From NCBI GenBank assembly GCA_947561395.2, contig OX387187.1, positions 27,075,829-27,139,828 of the forward strand: a DNA stretch of 64,000 bases, given 5' to 3'. Each line of letters starts with the position of its first letter. Position 1 is the first letter of the stretch. Of this stretch, positions 22,914-35,891 are shown one piece after another. The notes below the pieces were generated by a model. That model had not been told where the DNA came from, ran no database searches, and saw only the letters and a program-made list of their open reading frames with translations. The translations under genes and the position numbers were made by a program. The DNA comes from Buxus sempervirens (Eukaryota; Streptophyta; Magnoliopsida; Buxales; Buxaceae).

Positions 22914-23574
22914 AGTATCATGTTCCTAACCCTATATGACTTAGCTTGTAGGCTGTATCACCTTTATTATTTTATCACCGCAAGAGTATGCTTATATTCG
23001 ATGTTGATTTCGCTTGGATTCCATAATTTTTAGGTTTGGGATGGTTTGTACCAAGACTGCTCCTAATGATTTTATGGTCTTCTGTTGCAAGCATCGTTCT
23101 AATGTAATATTGTTATCCTAATTAATGCCATAGGAAGTCATATCAACAGAATTCATGTCAGACACAAATCATGAGTTTCAAAATTCCATGAAGTTTCAAT
23201 GATCAATTTTATGAAACCGGCAATCAGGTTCGATGACAAAGAGAAGCTGAAACGGTAAACATAAACCTGAGTAGGAGGAAAGATTGTTGACAACATATAC
23301 AAATTTTCGACTGAACTGAATAAAGCTTCAAACTAGTCAGAAAATTAAAATTCATGCGCTACATCATCTATAGAAATTCTTTTTGACCAGCAATAAGAAG
23401 ATGGTATTTGGAACTTCTTATAGTTTCTTGAAGGGAAACCATTCAGTTATGTTGATAGACTTCCAAAATGAATCAACTGATCGTAGTAGGAAAAAAGAAA
23501 TACCACAAGTTAACCACAACCTCCCATTGCACCCACCCTCACTACAAGCGGCCAAAATAGCGGTTGATGAAGTT
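22914..23574. other. Gene-free AT-rich stretch
   Basis: No domain, repeat or RNA gene is recognised between the small gene and the transposon-protein gene. Confidence 0.5.
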
Positions 23575-24788
23575 CTACATCTGCTCGTCCATATTTTGTT
23601 GTGTCTGTGCCACAGAATGGACCATGCTCCTAAGCTCATTGTGGTTTCTTTCTTGGTTCTGAACAATTCTATCCACCTCTCTCCCCATGTAATCCAAGTC
23701 CTGCGAGCTACTTTCTTTAATCTCATTGACCGCTTTAATTAATGCCTCTTGCCTTGAGTACATAGCCTGAAAAGATGCTTGCTATTCCTCTTGCCTGACA
23801 TGGAACTCTATAGCTAATGCCTCGTGCCTTTCCTGCATAGCCTGGAAGGATGCTTGCTGGGATTCTTGCATGGCATCCAAGCGTTCCATGATGGAGGACA
23901 TATCAAATGAACATGACTGGGCAGAGGGAGAAGGATTACCACTTGGTGCACCTCGTGAGGCATCTAAAACCTGGGCCTCACTACGTTTAATAGTGTTGGG
24001 GTCCAAGGTGGCACGAAGATGAAGAGGAGGATGAGATGTGGAGGGACACACTCCATTGGCAAGAAGAATCTTAGTGATGAGGACACCGAATGGAAGTCTG
24101 AGAGGTTGGGATTTGGAGTTCCGGATGCCTACAATGGTTTTGAAAATTGTGGATGCCGCGCACACAGTTTTGTGGTTCCATAAAGCATGAAGTAACCGAG
24201 CTTTTGACCCAGTCAATTCAGAGTAGTGGTCGGTCGGTGCGAGGTTGGAACACACAAATAAATTTAGTACTCTTAGATGCCCATCAAGATGGCTGTGCGG
24301 CAATGCTTCACCCTTAGGGAGACCGTAATACATACTGATCAACTCACGATGAATAACAGGCAACGAAGGGTAAGACGGAAGATTGCGGTAGTCGAATTCG
24401 GGGTTCTGTACAAGCTGCTAACCCAAATGCTCACAGATGAGCTCTATAGAGAAATCAAAACCCTTTCCCCTCACCCAAGCAGATATTTTTCCCTCATTGC
24501 TGAGATGAATATCGTGAAGGTTGGAGTAAAACTCTCTGACGAGTTCTACATACGCAACCCCGTTGATGTTGGCAAAATTTTTCCACCCTTGGTATGAAAA
24601 TATGGTGTAAATGGGTGTGTCCTAAAATAACTCAGACTGACTTGTCTCTCAGTTATAATATTTCTCTTACCAAAGTAAGAACCGTAATCACTCACCCCAG
24701 TGCCGATGAAGCGACCCGAGGAGGGTGAAGTGCTTGAGGGTCTAGCTTGAGAAGAAGAAGAGGATCTTTGCTTCTTCTTCGGAGCCAT
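23575..24788 (-). pseudogene. Plant transposon-protein gene (PF20167-like), broken
   Basis: The start MAPKKKQRSSSSSQ lies at 24,788 on the minus strand. The conserved domain follows with WVRGKGFDFS, HSHLDGHLRVLNLFVCSNL, a segment with DHYSELTGSKARLLHALW, and LPFGVLITKILLANGV. This matches the plant-specific putative-transposon-protein domain found in many plant repeats. The C-terminal part is a coiled coil rich in Q, E and M (MERLDAMQESQQASFQAMQE). The element class is uncertain. The frame has a small number of breaks and is treated as a fossil. Confidence 0.65.
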
Positions 24789-25140
24789 GTAAGTAGGGGT
24801 TTTTAAGCTTATAAATCATCAATGGTTCAGGGATTTCTAACCTTCTAAGAATGTGGTAAATGGGGGGAATGGAAGAAAAAGAAAATTTAAAAACAAGACG
24901 CACAAATAAATTCAGCTCAAGCACATGTGAGAAAAGCATCAACAATGCAGGAAAAGGAAACATTTAAACTGAGCACTCACTTGTGTCGGGTTAATGAAAA
25001 TGAGAAAACCCTCGTATCCCCCAACTCCAACGGGGATGGAAGCACTCAAAGTGCTAGGCGCAGGCGGGAGAATAGTTTCTGGTTTGAAGATTGAATGGCG
25101 CAGGCTTGAAGCGAGCTTCACGCAGGATGAAAGGTCGCCC

Positions 25141-25150
25141 CTATTTATAA
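25141..25150 (-). promoter_or_regulatory. TATA box upstream of the plant transposon-protein gene
   Basis: Read on the minus strand, TTATAAATAG lies about 350 bp before the ATG at 24,788. A pyrimidine-rich leader follows it. The position, and the GC-rich island immediately upstream (25,150-25,400), fit a core promoter. Confidence 0.5.
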
Positions 25151-25420
25151 AGCAAGCATCCGCAGGCTGCGCGCGGCGCGTAGCCTGCGGTGGGTATGGG
25201 ATAAATGGCCGCACGCAGCCTACGGTGGTATGGAAGAAATACCATGCCCAACCGCGGGAAGCCAGTGCGCGGGATCCGCGCGGCCCGCGGTGGGCACTGT
25301 TGCTGTATAATTGGGATAATAGCTACAAAACAGTGCCTGGGCGCGGGCCGCGGAAAGCCTGCGCGCAGGCTAGGGGTAGGCCACGCCCAGGCACTGTTTT
25401 CCCTGTCGTTTGGGGCTCTT
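25150..25420. other. GC-rich island with GCGC-rich repeats
   Basis: A sharply GC-rich segment in AT-rich DNA. GCGCGGGCCGCGG and GCCTGCGCGCAGGC are palindromic or nearly so. GCACTGTT and its complement AACAGTGC recur at about 25,294, 25,329 and 25,390. It lies directly upstream of the TATA box for the minus-strand gene and may be its upstream regulatory region. The overlapping open frames look like consequences of GC content. Confidence 0.5.
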
Positions 25421-25429
25421 ACCAACAAT

Positions 25430-26160
25430 GCCTTGGTTATCAGCTAGAGCGACTTTTAATGCTGAATTGACAATCATTTTTAGGATTATATACATATCTT
25501 TTAAAATGTGAATTATTATAAATAAAATAAATTTAGGACAAAGTCGACGAATGATATTTGCAACCACACCCCACATCTTATGTCCATGAAAATAATATAG
25601 GGCTTGTGAGGGCAAGGATCAACAGGAGTTCATAAATTGCAATGATGCCTGGGACGAATAGATTGATTGAAGAGACTTATGTAATTGCAACAACAAAAAT
25701 CAGCTTGATTTCTTACCCACTTGATTTTATTATGCTTCTAGTGGGAGAAACCTGTGTATCATGAAAGTTTTTGAAGACAGCTTGCAAATAAATAATTATT
25801 ATTACTTTTTATAACAATAACAATAAATCAAGATTGGAAAAGCAATTTTGCACAAGGCAACTGCAAAGATATAAAACTCGACCACCTGTACAATGAGAGG
25901 CAGGGTGCCCAAGGGGATTTTAGTAGATTAAGACGGGTACTCAATATCAAAGGACTCGTTGAAAGTTCAAACCATGAATCAAAGAATATACTGCTCTACA
26001 ATTTGTTTAAATGGACATTTGAACAAATTGTAGAAACCATCACTCCGTACAATATGAAATATCCATCAGGAACAAATGTTCAATGTCTTGTACCTACGTA
26101 CAAGAACACAGCTGCACTCACGATGCACTCACAAACATAGATCAGAAATCTGGGCATTTT
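25430..26160. other. Gene-free stretch
   Basis: AT-rich; nothing recognised. Confidence 0.5.
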
Positions 26161-26183
26161 GACTGGATTCCAAGTTCAATCCC

Positions 26184-26296
26184 TCGCACGCGCCGCCCAT
26201 ACCATCCTGAGCGACGTGCGATAGGCATCCTGGAAGATGAGCATTTGGTTGCGCATGGTCTCAAGATCACGAACAACCTCCTGCCCAATGAGTGTT
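26184..26296 (-). CDS. Possible coiled-coil exon
   Basis: The minus strand reads LIGQEVVRDLETMRNQMLIF and QDAYRTSLRMVWAARARD, then a stop. The short frame is GC-richer than its flanks and heptad-like. It resembles in style the coiled-coil last exon of the GRF-type gene at 21,225-21,431. It lies downstream of the plant-mobile-domain gene on the same strand and may be its last exon. Weak support. Confidence 0.35.
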
Positions 26297-26299
26297 AAA

Positions 26300-28140
26300 T
26301 GGTTAAACAAGTGGCAAAATAAATTAGCAACCAAATAAAATGAGGCCTTCCTCATACTTTCACTCAGATTATGTGATCAGGAATTTAACAGAATAAAACA
26401 GCATACACAAACAGGTAAATAACATCAGCAATTCTACATAGCATATTATAACTCTGGTTACTGAATTATTATTATGTTAAAACAAATTATCTTAAGGAGA
26501 TATCATTTGAAGCATGTAATCTGGTTTTCTGCAAAGGCACGGTAAATAATCTGATTCAATCACAAGGATAGGAGGGCCTAATGAGTTTGATAACACCTTC
26601 TATCATGCCTAATGAGCTTATGAACATTACATTATCCACTTGGAATTTTTCAATAGGAAAACAAGAAACCATATTATAAGTTATACTGTGTGATGTGGAA
26701 TGTAGCAAGCCATGGGTTTTTTTACTAGAATGTGCTGAATATCAAAGATCAAAAGGTCTAATACATATATCAATAACAAAGTGCATTATCCTAGTATTTG
26801 CATTTGCCAACAGAAAATGTGATCATCCATCCCAATCGATCAAAAATCATATCTGTAGCCAAATTATAAGTATATTAATATTTTCTAACCAACACCACCT
26901 AGATGTGTTTCACCCTCTCAAATCATTCAATGATTATCCTCTAGCATCTTCATATAGCTATTTCCTTAGGTCTTTCCTTTACATGCTCATATTATCTTAA
27001 CCAACTTTTTATTATCTAATCCCCTAGTTCGGCAACATCTAGATGCTCTTGGACACATATACTATCTTGAAGTCCTTGCGATCTCCAATGGTTGTGTCCT
27101 GGTTTCTTAGAGGACCCCCTCCAATATTTTTGCCCCGATCTACCGAAGCGCTCATATCCTTGCAACAATGAAAGAGATTCTTCAATATTCTCAAACAAAA
27201 GTAGGAAGGAGAGGCATTTGTTACGATTTCTTTGGCTCCGACGAAAGCATCTGTAGAAGACATTGGAAATAGAAGAAGAGGGGTATTGACAAGAATACCA
27301 AGAATCAAAAGACGACATTAAGATGCTTGTAGTAGCACTTACTTCGCCCTAGACGAGGTACCCAAGGAGGTGTTACTTCTTCAATGCCCTGTCAATTTCT
27401 TGCAGCTCTTGACGACTTTATTGGGAAGACCAGTTAGACCAAAGCGTCACGAGCTTGCAAGAAATTGACAGGGCATTGAAAAGGCCCTGTCAATTCCAAA
27501 TATACAATAGGTATCTTCTAAGATTTCACCTTCTCACCATATCTTCACAGTTCACATAGAAAATGTGTCGAAGAAGGTGCTGAAGAGTTGCTTAGCTACA
27601 AGTAAACTGAATAAAAAAAATTGAAGAGAGATTTTCCTTTTTTAGTTATCTTTCTATTTTATTTTTTTTTTCTTTTTGTTTTTTGAGGCTTATCCCCTAT
27701 AACCATTCCAAGAACTTGTGGACACAAACTACTCATGCAAGCAAATAAAACAACAACAAACCTGTTTACCTCAAATGTACACACCCCAAACAATTTTAGA
27801 GTTCAAATTGGTTGTGAAAACAACCCTAGAGTGTTTATTTTATGCAAATCTAAAGAAATTGCACGATGTTTGGTTAGACCTAAGAGTTCTTTTGAACTCG
27901 AGGAGAAATTTAAGAAAAAAAGGATAAAGACAGAAATTAAAGCATGATAAGGATATGTTAAAAATCATATAGGCTCAATATCCCAAAATTCGGAGTAAAG
28001 ATCCTCATTGCCCAACAAATCTTCCTCGTGCCGTATCGGGCGTTGAGCCTGTTACATGCACGTTAGTGGAAAATCATAAACTTGGATTTGTGGAGTGATT
28101 TCTAATGTTCTTACAATTCAAATGCCAATGCACAATATTA
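26300..28140. other. Mostly gene-free region
   Basis: Two overlapping minus frames at 27,016-27,318 have no known domain. The one clear structure is the inverted repeat at 27,382-27,478. A T-rich run lies near 27,657-27,685. Confidence 0.5.
27382..27478. repeat. Perfect-stem hairpin candidate
   Basis: Arms of about 33 bp (from CAATGCCCTGTCAATTTCTT at 27,382 to 27,413, paired with 27,446-27,478) differ at about two positions and are separated by about 32 bp. A third partial copy, GGCCCTGTCAATTCC, follows at about 27,484. The transcript would fold into a stable stem-loop of small-RNA-precursor size. It could equally be a tiny foldback element. Confidence 0.65.
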
Positions 28141-28142
28141 CC

Positions 28143-29110
28143 TTAGTCGAGGAGGATACACGTGGCACTGTGCTTTCATTTCTGTCATTGACAAAATCCC
28201 TTAATCTCCCTGGCACAACCTACACATCCGTCAAACAGAATGTTAATATATCAATCTTCAATCTCTAACCTAAGCAATATATGTTGAGGGTTACGGAATC
28301 CACAACTGTAATTGGCCAAGTCCATATCCACCGACTTCTTTTTGCAGATGCTCTCTGGTCTGCACACTTTTGTTCATCCAAACCAACAAACGCGGCAGCC
28401 ATGTGTAACTGTTATCGTCGGGCGGCTCGATGATAACATGCTCGTAATAGAACAACTGAACAAGACAGCAAAAAATTCAGAATATAATCACACAACAATA
28501 ACTATATAAATGATCATAAGCACGCACCTGTAAAATAAAAGGCTTCCGCCTACTGCCTCTTTTTTCTTCCTTTGGAAGATGTTTATTTCGGCAAACAACC
28601 GCTCAACAACAAAGCTTCCCCAATTTGCTCCCGAGAGGTTCTCCACATCAGCAATGGTGTGTAGAAGGGAGGCACTGGCATGTGGGTTTGCATTTGGGCA
28701 TAAGAATGAACCCAACGCAAACAACACAAAAGCTCTTCTGAATTTAGCGCCCGATCCCAACATAGGTATAAGCTCCTCTATACTGGTCAAAGATACACCA
28801 CGGCTGCCGACCTCGAACATACTACAGACCTCTTCTACCCTAGCATTTGGTCCACTCGAGATGACAGGGGATCCAGTATGTCTCAGCCCCAAAATGAGAT
28901 TCACGTCGTACTCAGAAATGGGTATACTATACCCCCCAACCTTAAGGCAACAAGAATGTACATCGACATTCTCAACCAGCCACGCACACAAGCCCCTCTG
29001 TAGGCTTGTGCACTGAAAACTCAATAGGGATCCAAACCCTATATCGACAACCACCTATCTTTGCTCTTCAGTGAGCCGTTTGTATAACTGAACGAACCGT
29101 CATAGCGAGC
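28143..29110 (-). pseudogene. Plant-mobile-domain-like gene beside the MULE transposase
   Basis: The main exon (about 29,110-28,540) reads FVQLYKRLTEEQR, a stop, then DIGFGSLLSFQCTSLQRGLC, WLVENVDVHSCCLKVGG, ISEYDVNLILGLRHTGSPV and RAFVLFALGSFLCP. The next exon (about 28,456-28,275) reads LFYYEHVIIEPPDDNSYTWL. A further short exon lies near 28,220-28,143. This is the aminotransferase-like plant mobile domain (or related DUF1985 type) usually carried by Ulp1-bearing MULEs. Its function is unknown. It follows the transposase on the same strand. One in-frame stop is seen at about 29,059. The Ulp1 domain normally fused to it is absent here; a Ulp1 gene lies 10 kb away on the other strand. Confidence 0.65.
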
Positions 29111-30268
29111 AGCGGGTCGTAATCAAGGGCTGCAAGTACACGCAATAAGCATATTACAGAATGCTATAAAAGAACACGCAAAAGTACAATTTTACCTTGT
29201 AACCCCTATAAGACTGTGTGCTTACCTTCACATGTGTCCTCTCCTTTGGTTCTGGCTGTTGTGAACGATACTACTCTACACTACGAGCAGCTTACTCCAT
29301 GTATGGCTGCCTCGCTTCAGTAGCCATTCCTAACCACTTCTCCTTTGCTTCCTTAGCAACCTACGGAATAACACGTTTAAACGAAAACAGGCAACGGAAC
29401 ACAATATGAATGGATGAAAGCAAACTTCAATCACTAGACACTCAAAAGCGAAATTTGCTACACATAGAATGTACAAGTTTATTTCATGGGTTAATCATGC
29501 ATATCAAATGCATTCGTATTTTACTTGATGCATGTGGGGTCTTTGATTACCCCCTTTGCATCTGCATATATACTCACTCCTGTGAGGTTGACAACAGAAT
29601 ACAACAGCAAATAACGCGTCAGAAAAGATTTTCTCATACACAATACACTATTTGCAATTACCAACTATAGCATTAAAGCACTTACAGGAAGCAAACCCAG
29701 GGAGTTAATGGCCGCTTCCGTACCCTGGATGAAGTGGAGGCTTCATGGACTGCGACTGTAGCTAGTGTCCTTCTCCGTGCCATAACTTGATCCTACACAA
29801 TGGAAAACATGTCAAGGGAGAAATGGTATATCACTAGTGTCAGGTTACCGAATTGCATAAATCCAATAGCAACAAACACAACATTAATTTTATCCACAGA
29901 CATGTTCAAATGATTGGTATCGTAAAGAATATTTATTCTCAATATAAATAAAAGTCCTGAAGGTTGTAATACCTTCACTGTTAAAAAGTAGCCAACAAAC
30001 AAACATTATTTATTATCCAGGCAAATAATTGTTCAAATGATCGTCTCGTGAAGAATGATTGTCTTAATCCAACACGAAACATAGAAAGCGTTCTTAATTG
30101 CCCACAGTCGAGCACTTCATCTCTGTCTTCCACCTATCTTTGTGGTTGTGCACCTACATATAATTCATGATTGTTAGAAATTAAATTATGCAATATAAAT
30201 TTCCAGTCTTATGAACACAAATAATATTGAATGACCTTCTTACAAGCGTGCGACGCAGCACATGCTCG

Positions 30269-33200
30269 TTAGATTGCAGCTCTATAGGTAGACCGGTTGT
30301 GTCCTGCCCCGTGGCAATGAGAACAATGTATTGGCCGCTTGTCTTGGAATTGAGACTCAATACGCTTCTGCCTTGGATGGCCAAGGCGTCTAGACGTCTT
30401 AGGTGGCAATGTCATTTGTGGCGTATCACTAGAATCAGCAACGGACTGAACAGTAACACATTCTATGTCAGGCATGTCATGAGATGGTACTGGATGCATC
30501 AACTCGGCATGTATCCGCTCCTGCGTGCTGGTGTGGTAGCATTCTTCGACATAGTCGTAGAGACTAAGGTTCTTCGTTTCCAAGACAGCACATGTATTTG
30601 CACACGGTATGCCAGTCATCTACCACCGTTTGCAAGTACACTCGTACTTATGTAGATCGACATAAAAATCATCATCACCAATTCTAACTTCATATTCTGA
30701 ATTTGAACATCGCAATACACCATAACCAGGAGCCCGAGGGAAATTTGCTTGGATTTTCTCTTCAATGTGACCACAAACAGGAGTCTTCCACGTGGAAATC
30801 TCGTCCTTCTTCCACACTAACATCTCTGTCAATTTAACCCGATGTGCATATATAAAACGTAATACATGCAATTTACGTTCCTCCACCATCCATGCATTGA
30901 AAGACTCTGCTAAGTTCGAATTCAACTTGTCCCAACGCCTTTTAGGGAACAGAGCATTTGCCCAATGCTCAAGACCATTGGCCTTCACCCACTCATACAT
31001 CTCTACGGAAAATAATTTCAACTTATCCATTGCATCCTCAAAATCCACTGGCCAGCGTGCATAGGCAACTGAATCCAATATCCCCAAAGCTTCTTTCTTC
31101 TTTCTGCCCAGATGAAATGAATTGATGAATTTGCTGAAATTTTCCTTCAGGTGTCAAAAACAATGAGAATGGTTTTGAACCCCAAAGGTATTACTCACGG
31201 CATTAATGATTGCTGGATTCCTATCACTTATAATCACAACTTCATGTCTGCAACCGATAGCAGTATGAAGTCGATCAAGAAACCATAACCAATCTTCATT
31301 ATTTTCAAACGAAACAATTGCGAATGCGATTGGAAACATGCCATCATTGGCATCGAGTGCAATGGCGGACAAAATAGTTCCTTGGTATGGCCCACTAAGG
31401 TGTGACCCATCAATGAAGAGCAAGGGACAGCATCCAACTGAAAATCCTTTAAATGAACATCCGTATGCAATGAATAACTGTTTGAATTTCCCATATTCTG
31501 TAGCAGTCCAATAGGCCAACATCCCTAGGTTTGTCTGCATCAACCGCTGACACATCCAAGGTATAAGCTTGTATGAATCTTCTGCATTGCCATCTATCTT
31601 CTTCTTTGCCTTCTCCTTACTCCTCCAACTTTAATGGTAACTTAAGCTCATTGCATGATCATTATGGAAATCCTTGCAAATTTGGCAAGGGGCGTAATTT
31701 GGGGAGTCCCTCATTCTCTTCTCAATCACACCCGCCAACCACTTGGATTTCACCTTAGGCTTAATTGCTATATCGTCCTGTGCCAAGTGTTTGTGTGTAT
31801 CAACAAATGTCATCTCCATCATCACGTCCGTCTCTTTTACGCTACTCGTGTTCAATTTTCATGTGCAGTCCCTAACGGAACATCTAACAGCCATATACCC
31901 AGGAGTGTTTTTCTTGAATACATATCTAAATCTCTGAGCAAGGGCATGCTTATAGATTGATTGCCTCAACGCATCAGGACTTGCAAATGTTTGGCCCTCA
32001 CCAACAATTTCCGACCGTCATAACTTGACACAAGTGGAGCCATACTGTGTGTGGTGCAATCAACAGTAGACTCCCCCTCTGCGACGTCACTCGTGCCAAC
32101 TTGAGGTGGAAATTGTTGACTTCCTGAGGAGGTCCTCCTAAAAATTAAGAATTTCTATTATGCTAAATTCACAAAAAAAATCGCTAAATTGAAATATTGT
32201 AGTGTAACATGAATCACCTTGTAAAAAATGGATCATCCACTGATAGGCCCTCGCCGGTTAGTAGATATATGTTGGCAGCCCGCTCATTGCCAACTATCAA
32301 CTTTGATAGCCCTACTTGGTTGGTCAGCGCTAGTAGTTTGCTCTCGTCAAACATAAGCAAGAACTTCAGAGTAACTTCCACCAGGGATAATGTAAGACCC
32401 TGAAATTTTAAATACGAGTAAATAAAGACTTAATAAGTTAATTGGATTAATTGGAAAAAAAAATCATAATAAATAATATAATAATAATAGTAAGGCCAAT
32501 TGGGTTCAATATATTAAATGGGTTATTGGTTTAAGGGTTATGAGTTTAATGGGGTGGTTTGATTAGTGGGTTAAAGGGGTTCATGGTTCAATGGTTTTAA
32601 AAAAAAAAAAAAACAAAAGCAAATGACGTTTTGAGCAATTGGGGTTTTGGGGTTTTGGGTCGTCATTTTGAGCAATTGGGGTTTTGGGGTGTTAGGTCGT
32701 CAAGGGTGCGGCAAGGAAGAAATCTCAGAAGAAAGGGGAGATTTGCAAGAGGAAGAAGACGTGGAGGAGAGGAGGAAGAGAAGGGGAAAGGAGGAAGAGA
32801 AGAAGAAGGGGCGTCCTTGTTTGTGCTGTTGGGGTTTAACAAGAAAAAAAAAAGAGAAGAAGAAGGAAGAAACGAGTGGAAGGGGAGAAGAAGAGAGGAA
32901 GAGAACGTGGGGAAGAAGAGGAAGAAGAGAAAAGGGAAGAAGGAAGAAGAAAGAAGAAAAGGGAAGAAGAAAAGAAAAAGGGAAGAAGAGAAGAGCGTTG
33001 GGCGACTGGTTCTGTCTGGGCGTGGGATCTGCGAAATATGGGTAAGTAGTATATTTTCTCGTTTAATCGATTACTGTTTGGTTTTATTGTTGATTGATTG
33101 CTGTTTTGATCGATTCTTGTTGAACGATTCTGGTTGATTACCGTTAGGTTTTCTGTTTGTTATTTCTCTGTGGCAAACGAAAAGTTCTCTAGTTGGAAAC

Positions 33201-35891
33201 TACCAACTAAAGTTTGTTTTCAGATTTAGTAATAGTATCTAATCAAGTTTATACAGAAAGAAATCTGGTAGCATGCTGAAATTGCTCATTTTGTGGTTTT
33301 AAATAAATTTGATTCCCTCTGACAAATTAATTGTTAGGATATATTATTAGATGGTTTTTGAGTAGGATGTAAATAACTGTTGAGGATGGTTTCTTGGATG
33401 TGCAGACGGGTCGTCTAGTTAGGGATGTGGGTTGTGTTATGAAATTGGTTTGTATTCGAGAGAATGGGACAAAAGAGTTTATTAGAGATCTCGTTTCTGA
33501 CTTGAATAATGTGAATATGGAGGCTGAAGTTGGGGAGTTAATAATTATTGATTTTCAGTTTGTTAGTTTTGTAATTTCAATTTTTTAAAGGTTCATCTAT
33601 CCCTTATTCAGATTGATAGTCTTTAGACAGATTTGAGGCATCATGAAAATTGAGAATTGCTTATTCATGTTTTAAATCTTAGGCTCTTAACCATTCATTG
33701 TAGGCAATCTTTCATGTTACTTGGGAGCTAAAATATTGGAGAAATTGCATGGTCTATCTTGTGGATATAACCTAAGTTGAAAATTGTTGTTTATCTGAAC
33801 GGGTCGTGGGAAGAGATTCTAGCCTAAGCTGAGGAATTTGGTGTGGGCTTATAAATTAACGAGTTTATATGGGACACAGTATTTTGGAGAACTTGTATTG
33901 CTTAGCTCTTTGATGTTATTTGTGATGAGAGCATTAATTTAGGTTTTGATTAGACATGAAAGTGTTAATTTAGGTTTGAGTTGGCATGAGAAAAATATTG
34001 ATTTGGATTCTGAAATAGGGCTGAGAAAATGAGACTTGTCTAGGCTACATTCTGTTAGAGAAAGTTAAGATGGGGTTGGTAGTCCAAAGTTTCAGTGGCT
34101 TGCGAGGGCTACGAATCTTCGTATAAAAATTCATATTGGCATTCTAAAATTTAGTTTAAGGTAATTGTAGTTGAATGGAATTGGTTTCGGACCAATCGGA
34201 ATTCGAAGTATTGCAAGAAAAATCATGAGAATTTGATGATTTCCGTCCATTTAATTTCGCGGCAGGTTATAACCACCTGTAGTAAAACATCCATAATTTC
34301 TTGTAGGAAACTCTGATTTTAGCACCGTTTGTTGCGTTGGAAACTAGATTCATAGAGTTTTCCAACGATGTATAGCACGTGTACCAATTCGTTATAGCTT
34401 AAATCAGGTTTAGCATATAAGTCACTAGTTATAATTCAATCTGCAGAGTAAACGACAATTTTAAACCAACCGTGGATATTTTATAAAATTGGTTTATAAA
34501 ATTATTTTATAACTTTTGTTGTTAATGATTTGGATTGATAAAGTGATTCGCGAGTTGTAATTGGCAATCGAAGCTGAGGCTTCTTGTTAGATGAGAAAGG
34601 CAAATAAGCCTATGGCATCCCGAAAGGCAGAATGGCCTAGGGATTTACGGTAAGTGAACAACAAGGTTCATTTGGTTTGAGTTATACTTTGGGCAGTTAA
34701 TTTTTCAGGTTTTGTTTGGTAAAAATAATTGCATGGGTAATTCTTATACGAGTTTAGGCCGCATAAAAAGTCGTGGATCCACAGTCCGTCTAGATCGTGC
34801 GTTAGTGTTGGCTTGTCGTGTTAATACCCCGGGCCACTTGCGTACCACCGTGTGGGATCGGTGAGGCCTTCGTGTGGGATCGATGAGCTGCAGCGTGCTA
34901 GCCCATGCGTGGGTGCTCCACTCGTACGATGACCGTGCGCGGCTTCGAAGGCGAGTAGTGAGGTGGCAAACCGGCTAAGGGTGGTTAACCCGATTTACAG
35001 ACACGCTAATTCATGGATCTTGCACACACTTTATTCTCTGAAATTATATTGTTATGTGAATTGCTCTTTGATATATGTGAATTACTCTTTGCATGATTTG
35101 CTAGAATTAATCGTATTATGCGTAGCATGTTAATTTATTTATTGAAACTGCATAAACTGTTTATTCCATGCACTGTGCTACTTACTGAGACATTAGTCTC
35201 ACGCGAGTTTTCGTTTTTACCGGTTTTGTTTTCAGATCCAGCGGGTGAGAAGCGTAGCGGGGCTGAAGTAGACGATTATCCCGAGTATAGGCCGGAGGAC
35301 TACTTCTATCTGGGCTAGTGATAGAAAAGGCAAATTTTTGATAGTTGTATATGTTTTTTTTTTGGAAACTGTACATATTGTAAATGAGAGAGAGAGAGTG
35401 TGGGAACTTAGTGGACCTTACTTTTACCTGTGCATATGTGATGGTTTAGGTTTTTTTTTAAATGGATATATATAAACTGTGTTTATCAGGTATTTATTTG
35501 TGGTTGGAGGGCCTAGCCCATACTCGTATATGCAGGCGTTATATAGCAGTTTTTCCGAAAATTTTAGGATTAGATTATAATTACTTTGGTTAGTTTCTTA
35601 AGTTAGTTTTCATCACACTTTGGGCCCTAAAAATAGCGCTCGGGAGCCAGTATAAACCCGACACGTGTGGACCTGGTTCCGGGGTGCTACAGATAAATTG
35701 AATAATGCACATCCATTGTTCACGAAGTCCTCATATTTTGTACCCTCAGTGATCATTAAGGCATCTATGCTACCCCCTCTATATGACAAGGAACTAGTCT
35801 CCTCATTTATAACAATTTCCCCTTCGAAATGGAAATAGCACCACACTTGCTTCCCCGCCATATCTGTTACAAATTCGTTAGGCCATTCCAC
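30269..35891 (-). pseudogene. MULE (Mutator-like) transposase, split by a solo LTR
   Basis: Minus-strand gene, N-terminus to C-terminus. A PB1-like start (35,891-35,692) reads VWCYFHFEGEIVINE and SLSYRGGSIDALMI. After the inserted LTR it continues at 32,385-32,216 (LLALTNQVGLSKLIVGN) to a GT donor. The next exon has the MuDR N-terminal domain (QSIYKHALAQRFRYVFKK, TPGYMAVRCSVRDCT), then the transposase core with LLFIDGSHLSGPYQG (first Asp), VVIISDRNPAIINAV (second Asp) and LNSNLAESFNAWM (Glu). A SWIM-like CTCKRW..IPCANTC and a CCHC knuckle (CSHCHGAGHN) end it. In-frame stops (for example between RW and MTG of the SWIM region) and small shifts show it is inactive, but all domains are recognisable. 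Confidence 0.85.
32391..35691. mobile_element. Solo LTR of a Ty3/gypsy-type retrotransposon, 3.3 kb
   Basis: A fossil. It starts TGTAAGACCC and ends GGGTGCTACA, flanked by the 5-bp target duplication GATAA (32,386-32,390 and 35,692-35,696). No gag or pol is present. Its length and the GACACGTGTGGACCTGGTTCC near the end recall the long LTRs of plant chromoviruses of the Tekay/Del kind. It inserted into the first coding exon of the MULE transposase gene. A long purine-rich stretch (about 32,700-33,000) lies within. The age cannot be read from a single LTR. Confidence 0.75.

Noticed and set aside
24994-25470. 158-codon frame on the + strand across the GC island
   Set aside because: High GC removes stops in all frames; frames on both strands are open. 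Promoter sequence of the minus-strand gene is the better reading.
27016-27318. Two overlapping minus-strand frames of about 90-100 codons
   Set aside because: They lie in different phases over the same DNA with no domain, splice context or promoter.
32631-33137. Long E/K/R-rich frame inside the solo LTR
   Set aside because: It comes from a purine-rich stretch, which stays open in several frames. There is no domain and it lies within an LTR.
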